DNA of 64,000 nt from Ustilaginoidea virens (Eukaryota > Ascomycota > Sordariomycetes > Hypocreales > Clavicipitaceae): the NCBI RefSeq assembly GCF_000687475.1, contig NC_057320.1, forward strand, positions 930,001 through 994,000. Direction: 5' to 3'. Position numbers and translations under genes: made by a program. The notes beneath the pieces are model-generated. The model was not told the DNA's origin. It did no database searches and worked only from the letters and a program-made list of their open reading frames with translations. This document shows positions 44,949 to 57,514 of the stretch, one piece after another. Numbering within the stretch: position 1 is the first letter of the stretch; each line of letters opens with the position of its first letter.

Positions 44949-47900
44949 ATTTGGTTTGCTGCGATGTCGGCGACATGTCATTACGGGCTGGGCAGTGAGC
45001 ACTGGCTCAAATCCGCAAGGTTCTAGAAATGCAAGGCCTTCGGTCGGATGGAGAGGGCAAAACTACTTTGTTCCTTTGCGGCAAGTGACAGCGGACGCCG
45101 ACAAGGTTCTACAACAGCGACTGCACGGAGCCGGACCAATGGGCCCATTGAACACGAGTCTATAAAATGAATCCGTACAAATGAGGAAGGAGCCTGATGC
45201 CAGTCGTATTTGAGACACGTGAAACAACTCGGCTGACAGAACTGCTATCGAAGCTTGAAGAAGCTCTGCCGCGCCGAACCGGGCGCGGCAAACGAACCAC
45301 GAGACGGAGGCATCATCAATCCTCGGTCCGAGGTCTTTTTTTTTAGGGGCCCAAATTTCATTTTCAGAACGGGGTCTTGCTACACACAGCATTGCGTCCG
45401 ATGTCATAGTCCCCCCCCCCCCCCACCTCGTCATAGTTTTCGGGCTTTCTTCATCCTGCAAGGCACCTGTGTCAAAAGAACCATGAGCGGACCCACACCA
45501 GCAACAGGTGAATTGCCATAGCCAGCCCGATCTGGAAGGCGGACAGCGTCCTGTGTCGCTGTTTCGGCAGGCTTTTGCCGCAAGTTTGTCGGATATGATA
45601 TCTTGCGCTTGCACGCTTGGAATTAGGGATTGTTGAGTTGACATTGGCAACAAGTCAATACTCCAACTTGGGAAACAACATCACGATGGATACCGTGGCA
45701 CGGCAACCTCTTCGAAGTCACAATACAAGTAAAATACGCTCAGCGGCAACATTTTCCGCATGTCTGTCTCTTTTTTTCTTTCTCTGGTACAAGTGCGAGA
45801 CGGCATTCTGGACAGCATGCAGCAGTCAGGCGATACGCAGAACACCGTCTCGCTCATCACCTGGCCGCTGGTCGGTGCCATGTCACGTTGACTAACGATC
45901 TTTGTTTCCTCTACCGGGGTTGTCTCATTACTGATGTTTTGTATGTAATTGTTAACCCGGGGCTTCTTTTCTTCTTTTCCGTCCACTGGGAAGGACGCTT
46001 GTAGCTTCTTTGCTCAGCAATATATATCCATGTTTACTTGTTTTTTCAGACATGGCAGGGCGTGGGCGTTGTTGGTGGGCTTTGGAATAAGCGGTCTAGC
46101 ATTTAGTTAGCCTTTAGGACGTTTCAGGATACCTATACCTCTTTTCAATTAGAACCAGTTTTGCTTGCAGTCTTGTTTCCCCCGATATGAGAGCTTGCCT
46201 CACTCATCGAATTGTGAGGGTATCCGGGGGATGACGACGGAGACCAGACTAGGCACCAAAGGGTTTTGTTTAGTGATGCAAGGCTACCCGATAGTTGTGC
46301 TGGTGAGCGAATCGTCGCAAGACAAGTATCACGCACAGTGATCATTGATAGGGACGCACATCATGCACATCGCAGCCAATGGCTCAAATCGTTTGTACCC
46401 GATGAATATATGCGTTGCCAAGGGAGCGCTGTAAACGCAAGTCCCTCACGTGTTGAACATGGCGTGGAGCCAGCACTATAGAGATTCCTACTGAGAGGTA
46501 TAGTATAGCAGCTTGTCAGTAAAAAAAATATTACAACCCGGGTCAACTGCCGACGATATCTCGATAAATTTGGTGTTTTGCCTGTATGCCAGCAAAAGCG
46601 AGAACTGATGCAGTTGGGCGCGCGGCTGAGGAAAGCCCACCTTTGCATTTTGGCTGCATCACTCTGCTGCTGACTTGCGGGCAAACCACCCAAAAAGTAG
46701 ATGTGTATCGTGTTGTCGTGCAGTTGCCCGCGCTCAATTGCTTCTTTTGTGGCACTACGATGTGACCGCCGCATAAAGAGCGGGCGGGCTCTGTTGAGCC
46801 TTGGCTTTACATGACGCGCGGTAGGAAAACACCCTTTGAGTGTCCGGGGGCTCTGGCTGCCCATTTTGTCTTTAAGAAACGGATATCTGTTAAGCGGATA
46901 ACAATGAATTAATGTGACAGTTACTAGGAGAAAAGTCCTGATTCTGCGGTCTTTGGATCTTTTTGTTTTCCTTTTTTTTTTTTTTTTTTTTTGCCGTCGA
47001 TTTTTCTTCCCTTGGGGGGTATCAACAACACCACGAGACACTGCAGTAGATCGCGGTGTTATGCTCTACGAGCCAAAGACGCCGAGATGGGCAAATACGA
47101 CGCAGCTCGTCATGCAGCAATTTGCCGCTCATGTCTTCTGCCGCAAGCTACGCGCAGCTAAGATTGTCATGATGGGATTGAATTCCCCCCCATGGACCAA
47201 CCGCCTTGTCCTGCCCCCGGTCGTTGGAGTTCGTCGAGCATTTGCCATGACAGGCAGGCGATAACGAGGCAGAAAGGCATTCGCGGACAAGAAACCCCAC
47301 AGGGAGAAGATCTGCGCAATGACTCATGGAAGCATCGATATTGCGACGGACCTGTACGGTTGGGCGGCAGACAGTTCAGGTACCGAACTGGGTAGCCAAG
47401 GTACATGTACCAATGGAACTAGCTTACCAGGTAGGTATCGAGTAGGTATGGACCAAGAAGGACACCAACTTCCATCCTGCCATGGCGGTGCGTGGGCGCG
47501 GCAAGTCCATCGAGAGCGCCCGACCTTTGGCCAGCATTACCGCCTGGCACGTTTGCGGGAATCGGGCCAGGGACAGGCGCCAGGGCAGCGTTGGGAAAAC
47601 TTGATTTGGGCTGATGTGTACTTGGGCCTTGATGTAGCCGTCGTCTCTACATAAACAACCGCTGGTAAAGCTCCTGGTAGTCTTCGGCCTCAAGAATAGG
47701 TTTGCGGCGAGATACCCTACCACCCTGGACCACTTCTGCTCTTGTTGCTTGCGTCGGGGGCGGCACCGGCAAGTCGCTACGAGAATTCGCTTCACATGAG
47801 GAACAGTCGATTCTTGAACAGCCAGGGTCGACATGAGCCCGAGTCGCCATGATGCGGTTCTGACACGGGACTGGACAAGGTGAAGGTGGTGTAGGTGCTC

Positions 47901-49414
47901 GATAGCGATTCTACCACTCTACCGACTGACTGCACGGCATTTCGGTGTCCCGCGGCCATAGACTGTATTGTATGTATGTTAGCCCACCGAGACGCATCCG
48001 ATGACTGCAGCCATCGTACTCCGTGCAACCGATGGTTACTGCCCGTCTACGCAGCGCGGCGAATCACAGACGGCTTGGCTGCACCGTTATCTGATGGGCT
48101 GTTCCGGAACAAAGACCCCTATCTGCTCGCGGGAGGTTGGGCTCGGCTTGGTCGCTGGCCGAGTTTGGCGTGGGCTAGGGGGCTTGGGGACGGACGTGTA
48201 GCTGCTGGCATGTCGAACCAACATGGACGGGCAGCGGGCTGGTGTGGTTATCGGACAAGCGCCGCCGCAGGTGGGATACATGGCAGCCATGGAGAGCCGG
48301 CATATTGCAGAGGCGTCGGTCCGTGTCAGGGCAGAGGCGATGGGGCCGTCGCGCATCGACGCCGCCGAAACCTAGAGACGCCCGTGTCAGTCAGTGCGCC
48401 CATTGTCGGCAACCGAGCCGGGATCGAGTTGACTGCAGCAGCAACCTGCTAACCGAGAAGCTGTCTCTCTTGGGGCAAGACGCTAGAGAGTCACATTTCG
48501 TGTCGGTCGTCAGGTCCTTCGGAGTCGCACACGGTCAAGTATCGGCGTCGTTCAGAATACCGAGTACACCTGCACATTGTCGCATTGTCGCATTGTCGCT
48601 TCGTCGCACAGATGCCAAATGGAGGAGGCTGGAGGCAATGTGCGCGCAAGACTGGTGCGCCGTTGATGGGTCATGTCTTGTGCAGTGCAGTGCAGTGCAG
48701 TTTCTCTGTTTCTCTGTTTCCCGGTTTCTCGGGTTTTCCCAGGTTTTACTTATTTAGCAAGACGGGCGCTGGGGGCTTCCAGCTGGCAACGGGGCAATCG
48801 CCGGAGCGTCGGCCAAGGCGACACCTGGCGGCCATTGATAAGATAAGCGCTGATAAAAAGCACGCTCGAGTCCCTGAGCAGTCAGTCGGTCGGTCGGTCG
48901 GTCGGTCGGTCGGTCGGTGATTGTTCTCCCTTTCTCCATATGCCTAGAATGAAATCTCGATATTTCCAAGCCAGAGCATCTGCAACTCACTCTGCGCAGT
49001 ACACCATCGCCGCCCTCTCACGGCAACAGTCGGATCCAGGTGAGGGACGGCCAGCCGAGTCGATTCATGTATCTCATGCACAGAGCACGCCACCCGTGAC
49101 GGAGAAGACGCCTTACCCGCAGCCGATCACGTCACCAGGACCGTCGCTAACGTAACGTCAAGTCATACAGGTAGCAAATCTAAATGGAAGCCCGGCTCCT
49201 CGGCGGCTTCCCATATAGCTGCTGGTCGGGAAGTTGCTCTGGCCTGCTCTCCGCTCGGGGAGCGCAAGACATTCCTAATTCCGTGTGGCCGCTTGGGCCT
49301 GTGTTTCTTTTCCGTGTTTACTGAGTGAGTTTTTTTCCGATCCTGCGTTCGCGGTACCGTTTCCGGGTTTTGCAATCGTGGGTTGCAAGCTGCAATTCTG
49401 GGAGCTTTCCAGCC
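44949..49414. other. 4.5-kb region without a supported gene
   Basis: Frames up to about 225 codons exist but none reads like a protein family, and several run through homopolymers. It contains a C run (45409-45424), poly-T (about 46972-46992), GGTACATGTACC-type palindromic bits (about 47398-47409), a TGCAG repeat (48680-48700), and a CGGT tetranucleotide array (48886-48920). The part nearest 49415 should carry the promoter of the Zn2Cys6 gene. Confidence 0.5.
48886..48920. repeat. (GTCG)n tetranucleotide array
   Basis: About eight to nine perfect GTCG units lie head to tail, roughly 500 bp upstream of the tandem Zn2Cys6 regulator. Confidence 0.9.
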
Positions 49415-52400
49415 ATGGGTTGTCGAGTGTGTCGCGCTCGCAAGGTACGCAGGGGAGAGCTGGCTGGGCCTTGCAAGAAGAGAAACCCATCAACCCCGAG
49501 TTTCATCCAAAAAAACCCCAGGTGCACATCTCTCGCGTGTGCTGCCGAGTTACTGATTCCCGGCGCAACCACAAAAACAGGTCAAATGCGACGACCGACC
49601 CGACGGCTGCCGCAACTGCGAGCGCCTGCAGCTGGAATGCGTTGCCGACGACGGCTCGACGCTAGGCGGGAACCGTTCTTCCTCGTCGCCAATGTACCTG
49701 AGGAAGATTCGCACGTATCGATCTTGCCAGAGCTGCCGCTTGTCGAAGACAAAGTGTAATGGCGACCGCCCGAGATGCGCCAGATGCGCCGCCAAGCTGA
49801 TCCAGTGCGTTTACGACGGGGGTGCCGCACCGAGATGGACGCGCAATTTAAGCAGGTTGCAAACGGCCTCTGTCGACGAGGATGCAAGCAGCAGCAGCCC
49901 GGTCGAGCAGGACGGAGCTGAAAGTGTGTCGGTAGCCGTTGCGCCGAGTGAGGTTGACGATGCTGGCTCTGTCCGAGCGGCGTCTCTCCGGCGTGCCGAT
50001 GAGTCGAACGACAAGTCTTTTGTCTTGTCCGCAGCCACTGCTGATGCCCCGGTGACTTGCGCAGCTTCTCAAACCAGCTCGACGGATCAGCTGGCTTCGC
50101 ATCCGTTATCGTGGTAAGTGTGTGCCATCCCGAAACGCCTCTTGCTGATGTGTAAATGGGTAAATTTTTGACGTGTATATGTTTTTTTTTTTAAAAAGGT
50201 TGCTGTCACCTGCTTTACCCGCGCCGAGAAACCTGCGCCGGGTGGTAGAACAGTACTTTTCAAACGTCCACCCCCTGCGTTGCTTTGCCTTTGTGCATAA
50301 GCCGTCCTTTATGAGACAGTTGGACAAAGGCTTCACGTCCGACGACGAGTCTGCGCTACTGCACATAATCTGTGCACATGGTGCCAAGTAGGTCACGCTC
50401 CTGCAGCACTCACTTTCCATGGGTTATCAAACAGCGAGCGTGGCTACTAATCGACCGTTTCAGATTCCTCGCACTCGCCTCGGTCGATGTCACAGCTCCT
50501 CCATCGTTGCTTAAACAAGCAGGCAATCAGTGGGCAAAACGGGCCGAGCACCTCATGCTGGCAAATTTCGGAAAGATTTCAATACAAAGACTCATGGTAT
50601 AGTTCCAAAGAAGAAGAAGAAAGAAGAAGAAGAAAAAAAAGTGATGGTAGGAAATCTTTGCAATTGTGTCATGTGCTGATTGTGCAAGTAGACCGCTATC
50701 CTCCTCCACGACTTTCGTTTTCGCCTGGGCGAGTACGGTCAGGCGCTCATGCTTAGCGGCCTGGCTGTGCGCATGGCCCACGCCTTGAAAATCAACACCG
50801 AGTACAACTCGGATATCCTTTGCACAGAAGAAGGCGGCGACGCTCCATCTGTCGCGTCGAGGGAAAGCCGGCGACGCCTAATGTGGGCCTGCTACGTCCT
50901 CGATGCTTGGGCTGGAAACGGGGTTGATCATTTGACGCTGCTCCGAGAGAACGACATCAAGATTCAGCTTCCGTCCAACGAGCGCAACTTTGGCTTACGG
51001 ATCCCATCCGTCACCGAGACCCTTGGTGTTGGTCACGTCCTGCAGTTCCTCCCCCCGGCCATTGTGCCTCGACGACCCGCCGCCAACATGGGCATCATGG
51101 CGTACTACATCCGGGTCGTCACACTCTGGAAGAGGATCGTCCGGTACGTCAATCATTTGCACGCGGGCCCGCCTCCCTGGCAGCCAGATTCTCTCTTTGC
51201 AGCCCTAGACGCGGACCTGCACCTGTGGCGCCGCGAACTGCCCGACTTTGTCGAATACTCGACCGAGACAATCTACGCCCGCCTGGACTCGAACCAGTTC
51301 GGGGCGCTGGTCCTGATCCACTGCACATACCATCACAACTACCTGGAGCTGTACAAGCTCACTATGCCTAATCTCTTCAAACCCCCCAAGCCCTTCACCT
51401 TTTCTCCCGAGCACCAAGAGTTTCTTCAGTCCGCGCACGCAAACTGCTACTATCACGCCCAGCAAATCGCGGATATCCTGGCCGAAGCCGCGGAGCACGG
51501 CTCTCGTCTGCTGTCCGACAGCTTGCTCCCCTTGTTTGTCTACGACAGCAGCCGAGTCATGCTGTACTACGTGGCTCGGTTGCTCGACCCGACCCGACCC
51601 GACGCAGAGGCCAAAATGAGAGATGCAGTCAAAGCAGTGGAGAGCAACAGCAAGATCCTTTGCATGATGTCTGCACTATTTCCCATTGCTCAGCCATTGG
51701 TAAGCCTCGACCCAACTATCCGTTGCAAGCGCGCACGCGAGAGAGAGAGAGAGATGCTGAGAATCGGGCTCCGCGTTAAGTCTGCCACGATTGAGAGATG
51801 GTTGTCCAAGGTACAACAAACAAGAGGCCGTGACGAGTTGTTGAAAAGTCTGGAATCTGACGAACAGGCCCAGCCTCATCGGCCAGCAATGTGAGTTATT
51901 ATTGTCTTCATTTTCTTCCCCTCTCGTTTCTTGATGCAGTCAGCCACAAACAGCTGAGGGGGGACGCGCTGGGCCAACTTGGAAGTAAGCAGGTCCAACG
52001 AAACCAACCAAAGGCATGGCCCGAGATGTCCAGAGAATGTCCTTTCTCCGCTGTCGCTTAATTCCCTGGCCTGTTCCGGAGCCGGGGAGCCGGCCGGCGC
52101 AGAAGGGGATGCAGCCTCCCGAACCGAGAGCTTCAGCACCCAAAACCCTCATGCCGGAGGGGCCGCATCCCGGGACGGGACAAGCGCCGCGGCTCATCAG
52201 CTTGTCGGGCTCAGCCAAGAGGCATCCGTCAGATCCAGCCTGCAGCACGAGCGGCCCGTATCCCAGCATCCGCTTGGCAAAGCGCCATCGTCGCAGCCAA
52301 TGTGCGACGCGCTGGACCTGGATGACTTGCAAAACTTTCTCTCCTGGGACATGTATGGAATCATGGAAATGGGCGGATCCGTTTCCATCGAAGACATGGA

Positions 52401-52437
52401 CGACTCTGTGTCTCAATCATGGACTGGGGCTATATGA
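49415..52437 (+). CDS. Transcription factor with two tandem Zn2Cys6 clusters
   Basis: Exons are 49415-49444, 49581-50113, 50199-50387, 50464-50596, 50692-51699, 51781-51890 and 51993-52437, giving 815 aa. Cluster 1 uses Cys 3, 6, 13, 20, 23, 30 and cluster 2 Cys 59, 62, 69, 76, 79, 86; both are CX2CX6CX6CX2CX6C. The first intron falls right after Lys10, inside cluster 1. A Ser/Asp-rich linker follows. The fungal transcription factor middle-homology region (PF04082 type) starts around NLRRVVEQYFSNVHPLRCF and includes FVHKPSF, LGEYGQALMLSGLAVRMAHAL and SRRRLMWACYVLDAW. The C-terminus (DLDDLQNFLSWDMYG) is acidic and hydrophobic, a likely activation region. It lies 1.5 kb from the NRPS-like gene on the opposite strand (convergent), so it is the natural candidate for locus regulator. 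The intron 51700-51780 is 81 nt, in frame and free of stops, so it could be retained. Confidence 0.85.
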
Positions 52438-53946
52438 GGGACTGCATAGGGGACCTGTCGCCATATGAGCGCTTGCCGCGCAGCTATCTGTCCGAGGCGA
52501 CTTTAGTTCTTGGATCGAGCAACAAGGCCAGATGAACCAAGTATCTGAAAGCCTCGCCTGGTCGGACCCTTGTCAACAACCCATGGCCAACATGGCACGA
52601 CTCGGAAGCACGCAGAAGACAACGCCACGGCCCCAGCTCGCTTGGACGTATGTCGAGACAGGGAGTCTCCCGCAGCTCGTTCCGTGTGCGGGCAAGTATC
52701 CAATGGCCGTCGTAGAGAGAAGCCGCGTCTCCCGCAGCCGGGAGACTACCGAGCAATTCTTGCTCGCCGCGGTGAAAGCAAGATGGCTCGGTCCGCGGAT
52801 GGGCCGCCGCTCGCTTTGCGCGTCCGGGCCATCGCGGCTTTGGCTCATAAGGCACCTGTGGCTGACTGCCCGGTCTTGCCAGCCGAACCTTGAGTCCGTA
52901 AAGAGTAGCCTGCAAGAGTGTGCAGATTGCCGATCCGCCGGTCCCCGTCTACCATGCGCATGTCGAGCGGAAGAACGACCGTTTCGACTAGAATTAGGCT
53001 TGCCCGTGCATTCATTTTTTTTTTTTGACTTTCTTCTACTGAAAACGCTGGCAAGCACGGCATTTCCGCAGGCGGCCGCCGTAGTGGTAAGATTGCAAGA
53101 GCAGCCAGCATCTGTACTCACCCATCTCGATCCTATGGACCGTGGAATGGACGCGCAGCCGCCGGTACAGCCCCCCCGCCGCGATTCACAAGCGCCTCTC
53201 TACCAATGCATGTACGGATACATACCACCTAAAGAGCGGCAGCAAAGCTACACGGGCCGGGATGCGGTGCAACGACCATTCCTACAGGCAGCAGCAACTC
53301 GTCGACGGAGCTGTGGGCCACTTTGGCATACGGGGTGGGCTCGGGATGGATGGCCAGGCCACAGTGGGATTGCAAATTGCAAATCGCAATTTGACCATCT
53401 TACTCGTGTCGGCCAAGGCGTAGTTCACGGATGGCATGGGGTCCCGGAAATGAACACACGTCGATAGTCAAACCCGGCTTGCTCTGATTCCGGGTTCCCT
53501 TGGGAACAAGAAAAGGGGGGGAAACCGCATGCATAATTCCAGCCGGCCGTTGGGGAGGGAGTAGGCTGGCCGGCCATCTGGGCAACGGCCATGAACTTTG
53601 TCGGCGATGCTGCAAGCCCAGTCGCGAATCATTCTGTACTGGAAGCCCGCTTTTGTCATTGGCAGCTAGGGCCTGGATCTGGCATTGCCTACGATGTGCA
53701 CGAGGGGCGGTGGGCAGACACGCAGTTGACTTCACGGTGATGAAATGACGGAAGAGGCAAGCTTGGCGTCCACAAACGACGCCAAACACGCACCCCGGGC
53801 TGACGAGAGAATCAGCTCGAGACGGATTTATTTCAAGGCTGATTGGGGGCGTAGATTGTCCTCCCATCGACGACCGTCTCCACCAAAAACACACGAGACT
53901 CGGAACCATGCTGCTGAGCCAAGACGTCAATGGCCGATCCAATCAA
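52438..53946. other. Gap between the convergent regulator and NRPS-like gene
   Basis: A 311-codon open frame (52532-53467, +) crosses this gap, but its sequence is Arg/Ser/Gln-rich, crosses a T run (about 53017-53027) and resembles nothing I know, so I do not call it. No RNA gene is seen. Confidence 0.5.
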
Positions 53947-56900
53947 TCAGTCTGCAGAGAACCAATCTCTGATCCACCCAGCCATCCATTCCGCCCGCAG
54001 CGGTTCCAGCAACAGGATGGCTGGAAGAAGACTCCGCGTTTTAGACGTGCCGAGCTTGGCAATAGCACCACCGGGGCCGGACATTTGGCTGTAAAAGTCG
54101 AGCAGCTTGTATCCCGGGTTGCGCAGGCGCGTCTCCGAGCCGTCGGATGCAGAGCTCCCAGCAGCCAGCGCCGACACCCATGCCGCGTAGGGCGTCACGC
54201 TCACGTCCTTTTCTTCCGAGGCGCCACCCCCGATGGCCGACAGGGTGGATCGAACGTCGGGCAAAACGTCAGCCCACGATGTGCTCAGAGGGTTCACGGC
54301 GTGAACGACAAGAGGATCGCTCCCGGCCTCGGCCCCGGCCCCGGCCAGAACCTTGACAAAGTCCACAATCAGGCCGTTCAGGCGGTCGACCGGGATCCAG
54401 TCAATGTCGCCCATGTAGCCGTTGGGGTGGTGCTCGTCTGCAGAACCAAGCGTCTCTGGGAGCGACCCGATGTGCTTTGAGCTTCGGATGAGAATGGGGA
54501 ACCACTCATTCCTGTTCCAGCCGCGGAGCGAGTCTACCGACCCGGTAATCTGCCCGATGCGAACGATTCCCGTCCTGAGGTTGAATTCCTGCGAGGCATA
54601 CTGGAGCAGCAGCTCGCTGATGAACTTGCTCTCGCCGTACCCTGTCACGGCCGGAGATTCCATGTCCCGCAGTATGGTCTCGGGAACTGCGGGCTCAGCT
54701 TGCGGGGTCTGGTGGTAGTTCGCCGTGGCGCTGATGCTTGAGAGGAATATGAGGGAGGGTGCGTGAGCCGAGTGAGCGGCGAGGGAGAGCAGGTTGACAA
54801 GCCCCTGCAGGCTGGGCTTGAAGGATGAGACGGAAAGGTTGAAGTCGACCGGCCACGCGTTGTGGACAATGGTCGTGATGCTGGACTTGATCGTGTCCAA
54901 GATGGGTGGTGAGATTCCCAGGTCAGAGCGCCCGAGGTCCGCTGTGAGGAAGGTGACTTTGGACGACGGCAAAGCTGTGGCGAGACCTCGCCGCGCGTTG
55001 GACCTGATTTGGGCTTGCTCCGAGTCTTGGGACCTATTCAGACAGTAGACGTGGCTGATGGATTCATCGCCGACAAGCTTGTCGAGCACGAACGACCCCA
55101 CGTTTCCAGTTGATCCGGTCAGCAGCACGACGTGCCTCTCGGGCTTCGGAGGATGCGGCGGCAAGCCCGTGCGCTTTGCTTCTCGGCAGAGCGCCGACAA
55201 TGCGGCCTTTTGCGCGTGGAGGATTTCCGTCATGCGCGCAAGACGACCACGGTTCGCCGGGCTGCTGGCCGACGACGCTACCACGTCGGCATCGCGGCGG
55301 CCGGAGGATTCCACAATGACCTGCGACAGGGACTCGACCGAAGGGTTTGAGTAGATGGTCTTGGGCTCAATCCAGGCGAGATGCAGATGCAGCTGCAGAT
55401 GGCGACTCAGCCTGTGGACAATGAGCGAGTCCATGCCCAAGCTGAAAAAGTCAGCATCCGGCTGCACCTCGTTCCAGCCCGTCAGGTGGTGGATGAGGTC
55501 CTGAACCACTTGCGAGACAGACTCTCTGCTTGTGACGTCCAGGTTCTCTCGAGGCTCAAGGGCTATCGCGTCCTCTAGCTCGTTGTACATTGCGGAGATG
55601 TCTTGCTTGTACAGCTCAAGCGTGGCCTTTCTCTGCACGGTTCCCTTTGCCGATCGCGCCATGGGCCTCGACGCTTCGGTAAGCAGTATCTTGGACGGGG
55701 AGACGTGGGCATATCCGGGGTACAAGCTGTTGGCATGCCGGACAAGCGGCCAGATACGATCAATGACTTGTCTGGTCTCTTGGCGCGAGAGGCTGGCGCT
55801 GTTGCACGGCTCGATGAGAAGAGCAGACTCGAACCGCGCGTCTCCCAGCATGAGCACGTCCCGGACTTCGGCGTGGCTGCCGACGATGCGCTCAAACTCT
55901 GCCGGGTTGGTCTTTTCCCCCGTCAGATACACAATCAGGTCGTCGGCGCGACTCTCATACACCCAGGCGTTTGGCCTGTCTGGATGCGGCGCAAACAAGT
56001 CGCCGGTTTCGTATTCCCGCAGATGGGGGTACACGGCGAAGACAGGGTTGGGACGCCCGTGCACGAGGTTGTTGACCAGCACGAGCTCGTGCAAGTTGCC
56101 GAAGCGATGCCGCAGCTGAGCGTGCGCTTGTGGGTGAAACTCGACCGACTGCCAATCGGTGCCCTGGGACAGGGGTTCACGGTAGACCAGGGGGAACGAC
56201 CCAAACTCACTTGAGCCAAAGACCTGGTACAGGGGCAACTTGGACGCGACCAGATCGGCGGCTTCTTGCGGCGCGGCTCCGCCTATGTACACGAGATGTT
56301 GCACCCTGGTCGACACGGCGGCCAGAGCCTGGCTGTCCTGAGCCATGGACTGCAGCATTATAGGAGCCACAAGCACCCAGTCAACCGACGTGTTGCTGAC
56401 GGCCTCGACGATACTGTGAAGGGCGGGAGGAGGGCCGGGCAAGGGATAAACGGGGATGCTTGAGTGAAACATGGGCGAAAAAAGCGTAAAGGCCAATCCG
56501 GCCATCTGCGGATCCCGGGAAAAAAAAAAGAAAGAAACTGACTTAGTAAATCAAGGGCCCGAAGGGGGGGGGGGGGGGGGGTTGGCTGGGAGAGGTGGGC
56601 AGGGACATACATGAAAAACAGGCAGCGTGATAAGCGACGAAGCCTGAGTTAATAGCCGGTTTGGACTATCAAAGCCTTCTGGGGGCTCGATGGACGTGTT
56701 GGAGGCCACGGCAGCAATGAACTCGTTGGTGTATATGAGAGGCTTAGGGATACCTTTTTCAATCGCCATCATTGTTATTATCATGGTGGTCATCATGGTC
56801 ATCAGGGTTATATTTTTCTGATGGCAGTTTCTTCCTGTGTCCTGCTCAATGCGCTTCACACACCTGTCGAGCCCGATGTATGCAAAACGCACACAGGATC

Positions 56901-57514
56901 ATGCTTTGCCTGCTCATACGTCTTCTCATACGGGTACTCAGACACATGCTCCAGGCTGAGCAGGTCCGGCAAGGACTGAATGTGGACTTTGCGCGAGATG
57001 CCGCAGGACGACAGGACCGCCGCGGCAGCGGGCTCCGGACATGTCGTCACCAGGATTTTGCAGCTCAACCGCTCGAGGAGCGATTCAAAGGCAACCTTGC
57101 TGTTGCGCGGCGATGGGAAGAAGACCTGTCGAGTGGACTCGGATGAGACGGGCTGCCCGACCCGGCCGTTTGCAGCAGACTCGGACAACGCACCTTGTAG
57201 CCAGTCATGATGGCTGCGAGCAGGAGGATCGAGTAGCGCAGATCCCCGGGCCCAAGGTAAGCAATGGTTTGATGGTCGTGACTCGTGCCCAGGGTGTCTT
57301 GGATCCACCATGCCAGATGGTTGACGGCTTTCCAAAGCTGCAAGTTGGTGACGAGGCAGAAACCGCTAGCGTATGAGGACGGCGAGGCGGGCAGCTTTGC
57401 GAAGACGCCGGTCGGCGACGAGCGTTTCCGAAGCTCCAGGGCCTCGAGCATAGTTTGGCGAATCTCATTGGCAGGCCGGGCCTGGCTATGCTCAGGGCTC
57501 ACAAGTGCCGACAT
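53947..57514 (-). CDS. NRPS-like A-T-R enzyme (adenylate-forming reductase)
   Basis: Exons on the complement are 57514-57194, 57125-56864, 56753-56611 and 56505-53947, giving 1094 aa, the usual size of the class. The adenylation domain (about 20-530) shows LGPGDLRYSILLLAA, the AMP loop HTSGSTGIPKPL (about 187-199), VFGSSEFG and ETGDLF. The carrier domain has FFSLGMDSL with the phosphopantetheine Ser at about 602. The terminal thioester-reductase domain starts LLTGSTGNVGSFVLD (about 700-715), with the YxxxK pair in GYGESK (about 865). Such enzymes load one carboxylic acid as adenylate and thioester and release it by NAD(P)H reduction as aldehyde or alcohol. There is no condensation domain, so no peptide bond is expected. 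The substrate cannot be read off. The true start may lie upstream: a coding-like stretch begins with ATG at 57928 and could be spliced in at about 57610 (57809/57610). It is divergent from the desaturase. Confidence 0.85.
56565..56582. repeat. Poly-G run in intron 3 of the NRPS-like gene
   Basis: A G run on the + strand (C run on the transcript) lies inside the 105-nt intron between exons ending at 56611 and starting at 56505. It does not affect coding. Confidence 0.85.

Noticed and set aside
45063..45653. 196-codon frame on the complement
   Set aside because: Crosses the C run at 45409-45424 and shows no conserved block.
46361..47041. 226-codon frame on the complement
   Set aside because: Begins in a poly-Lys stretch made by a T run and has no recognisable protein features.
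47895..48452. 185-codon frame on +
   Set aside because: Composition looks random (Cys/Gly/Arg/Trp-rich) and no family fits.
52532..53467. 311-codon open frame on + between the regulator and the NRPS-like gene
   Set aside because: Arg/Ser/Gln-rich with no family resemblance; it reads through a T run as a Phe stretch and sits in the shared 3' region of two convergent genes.
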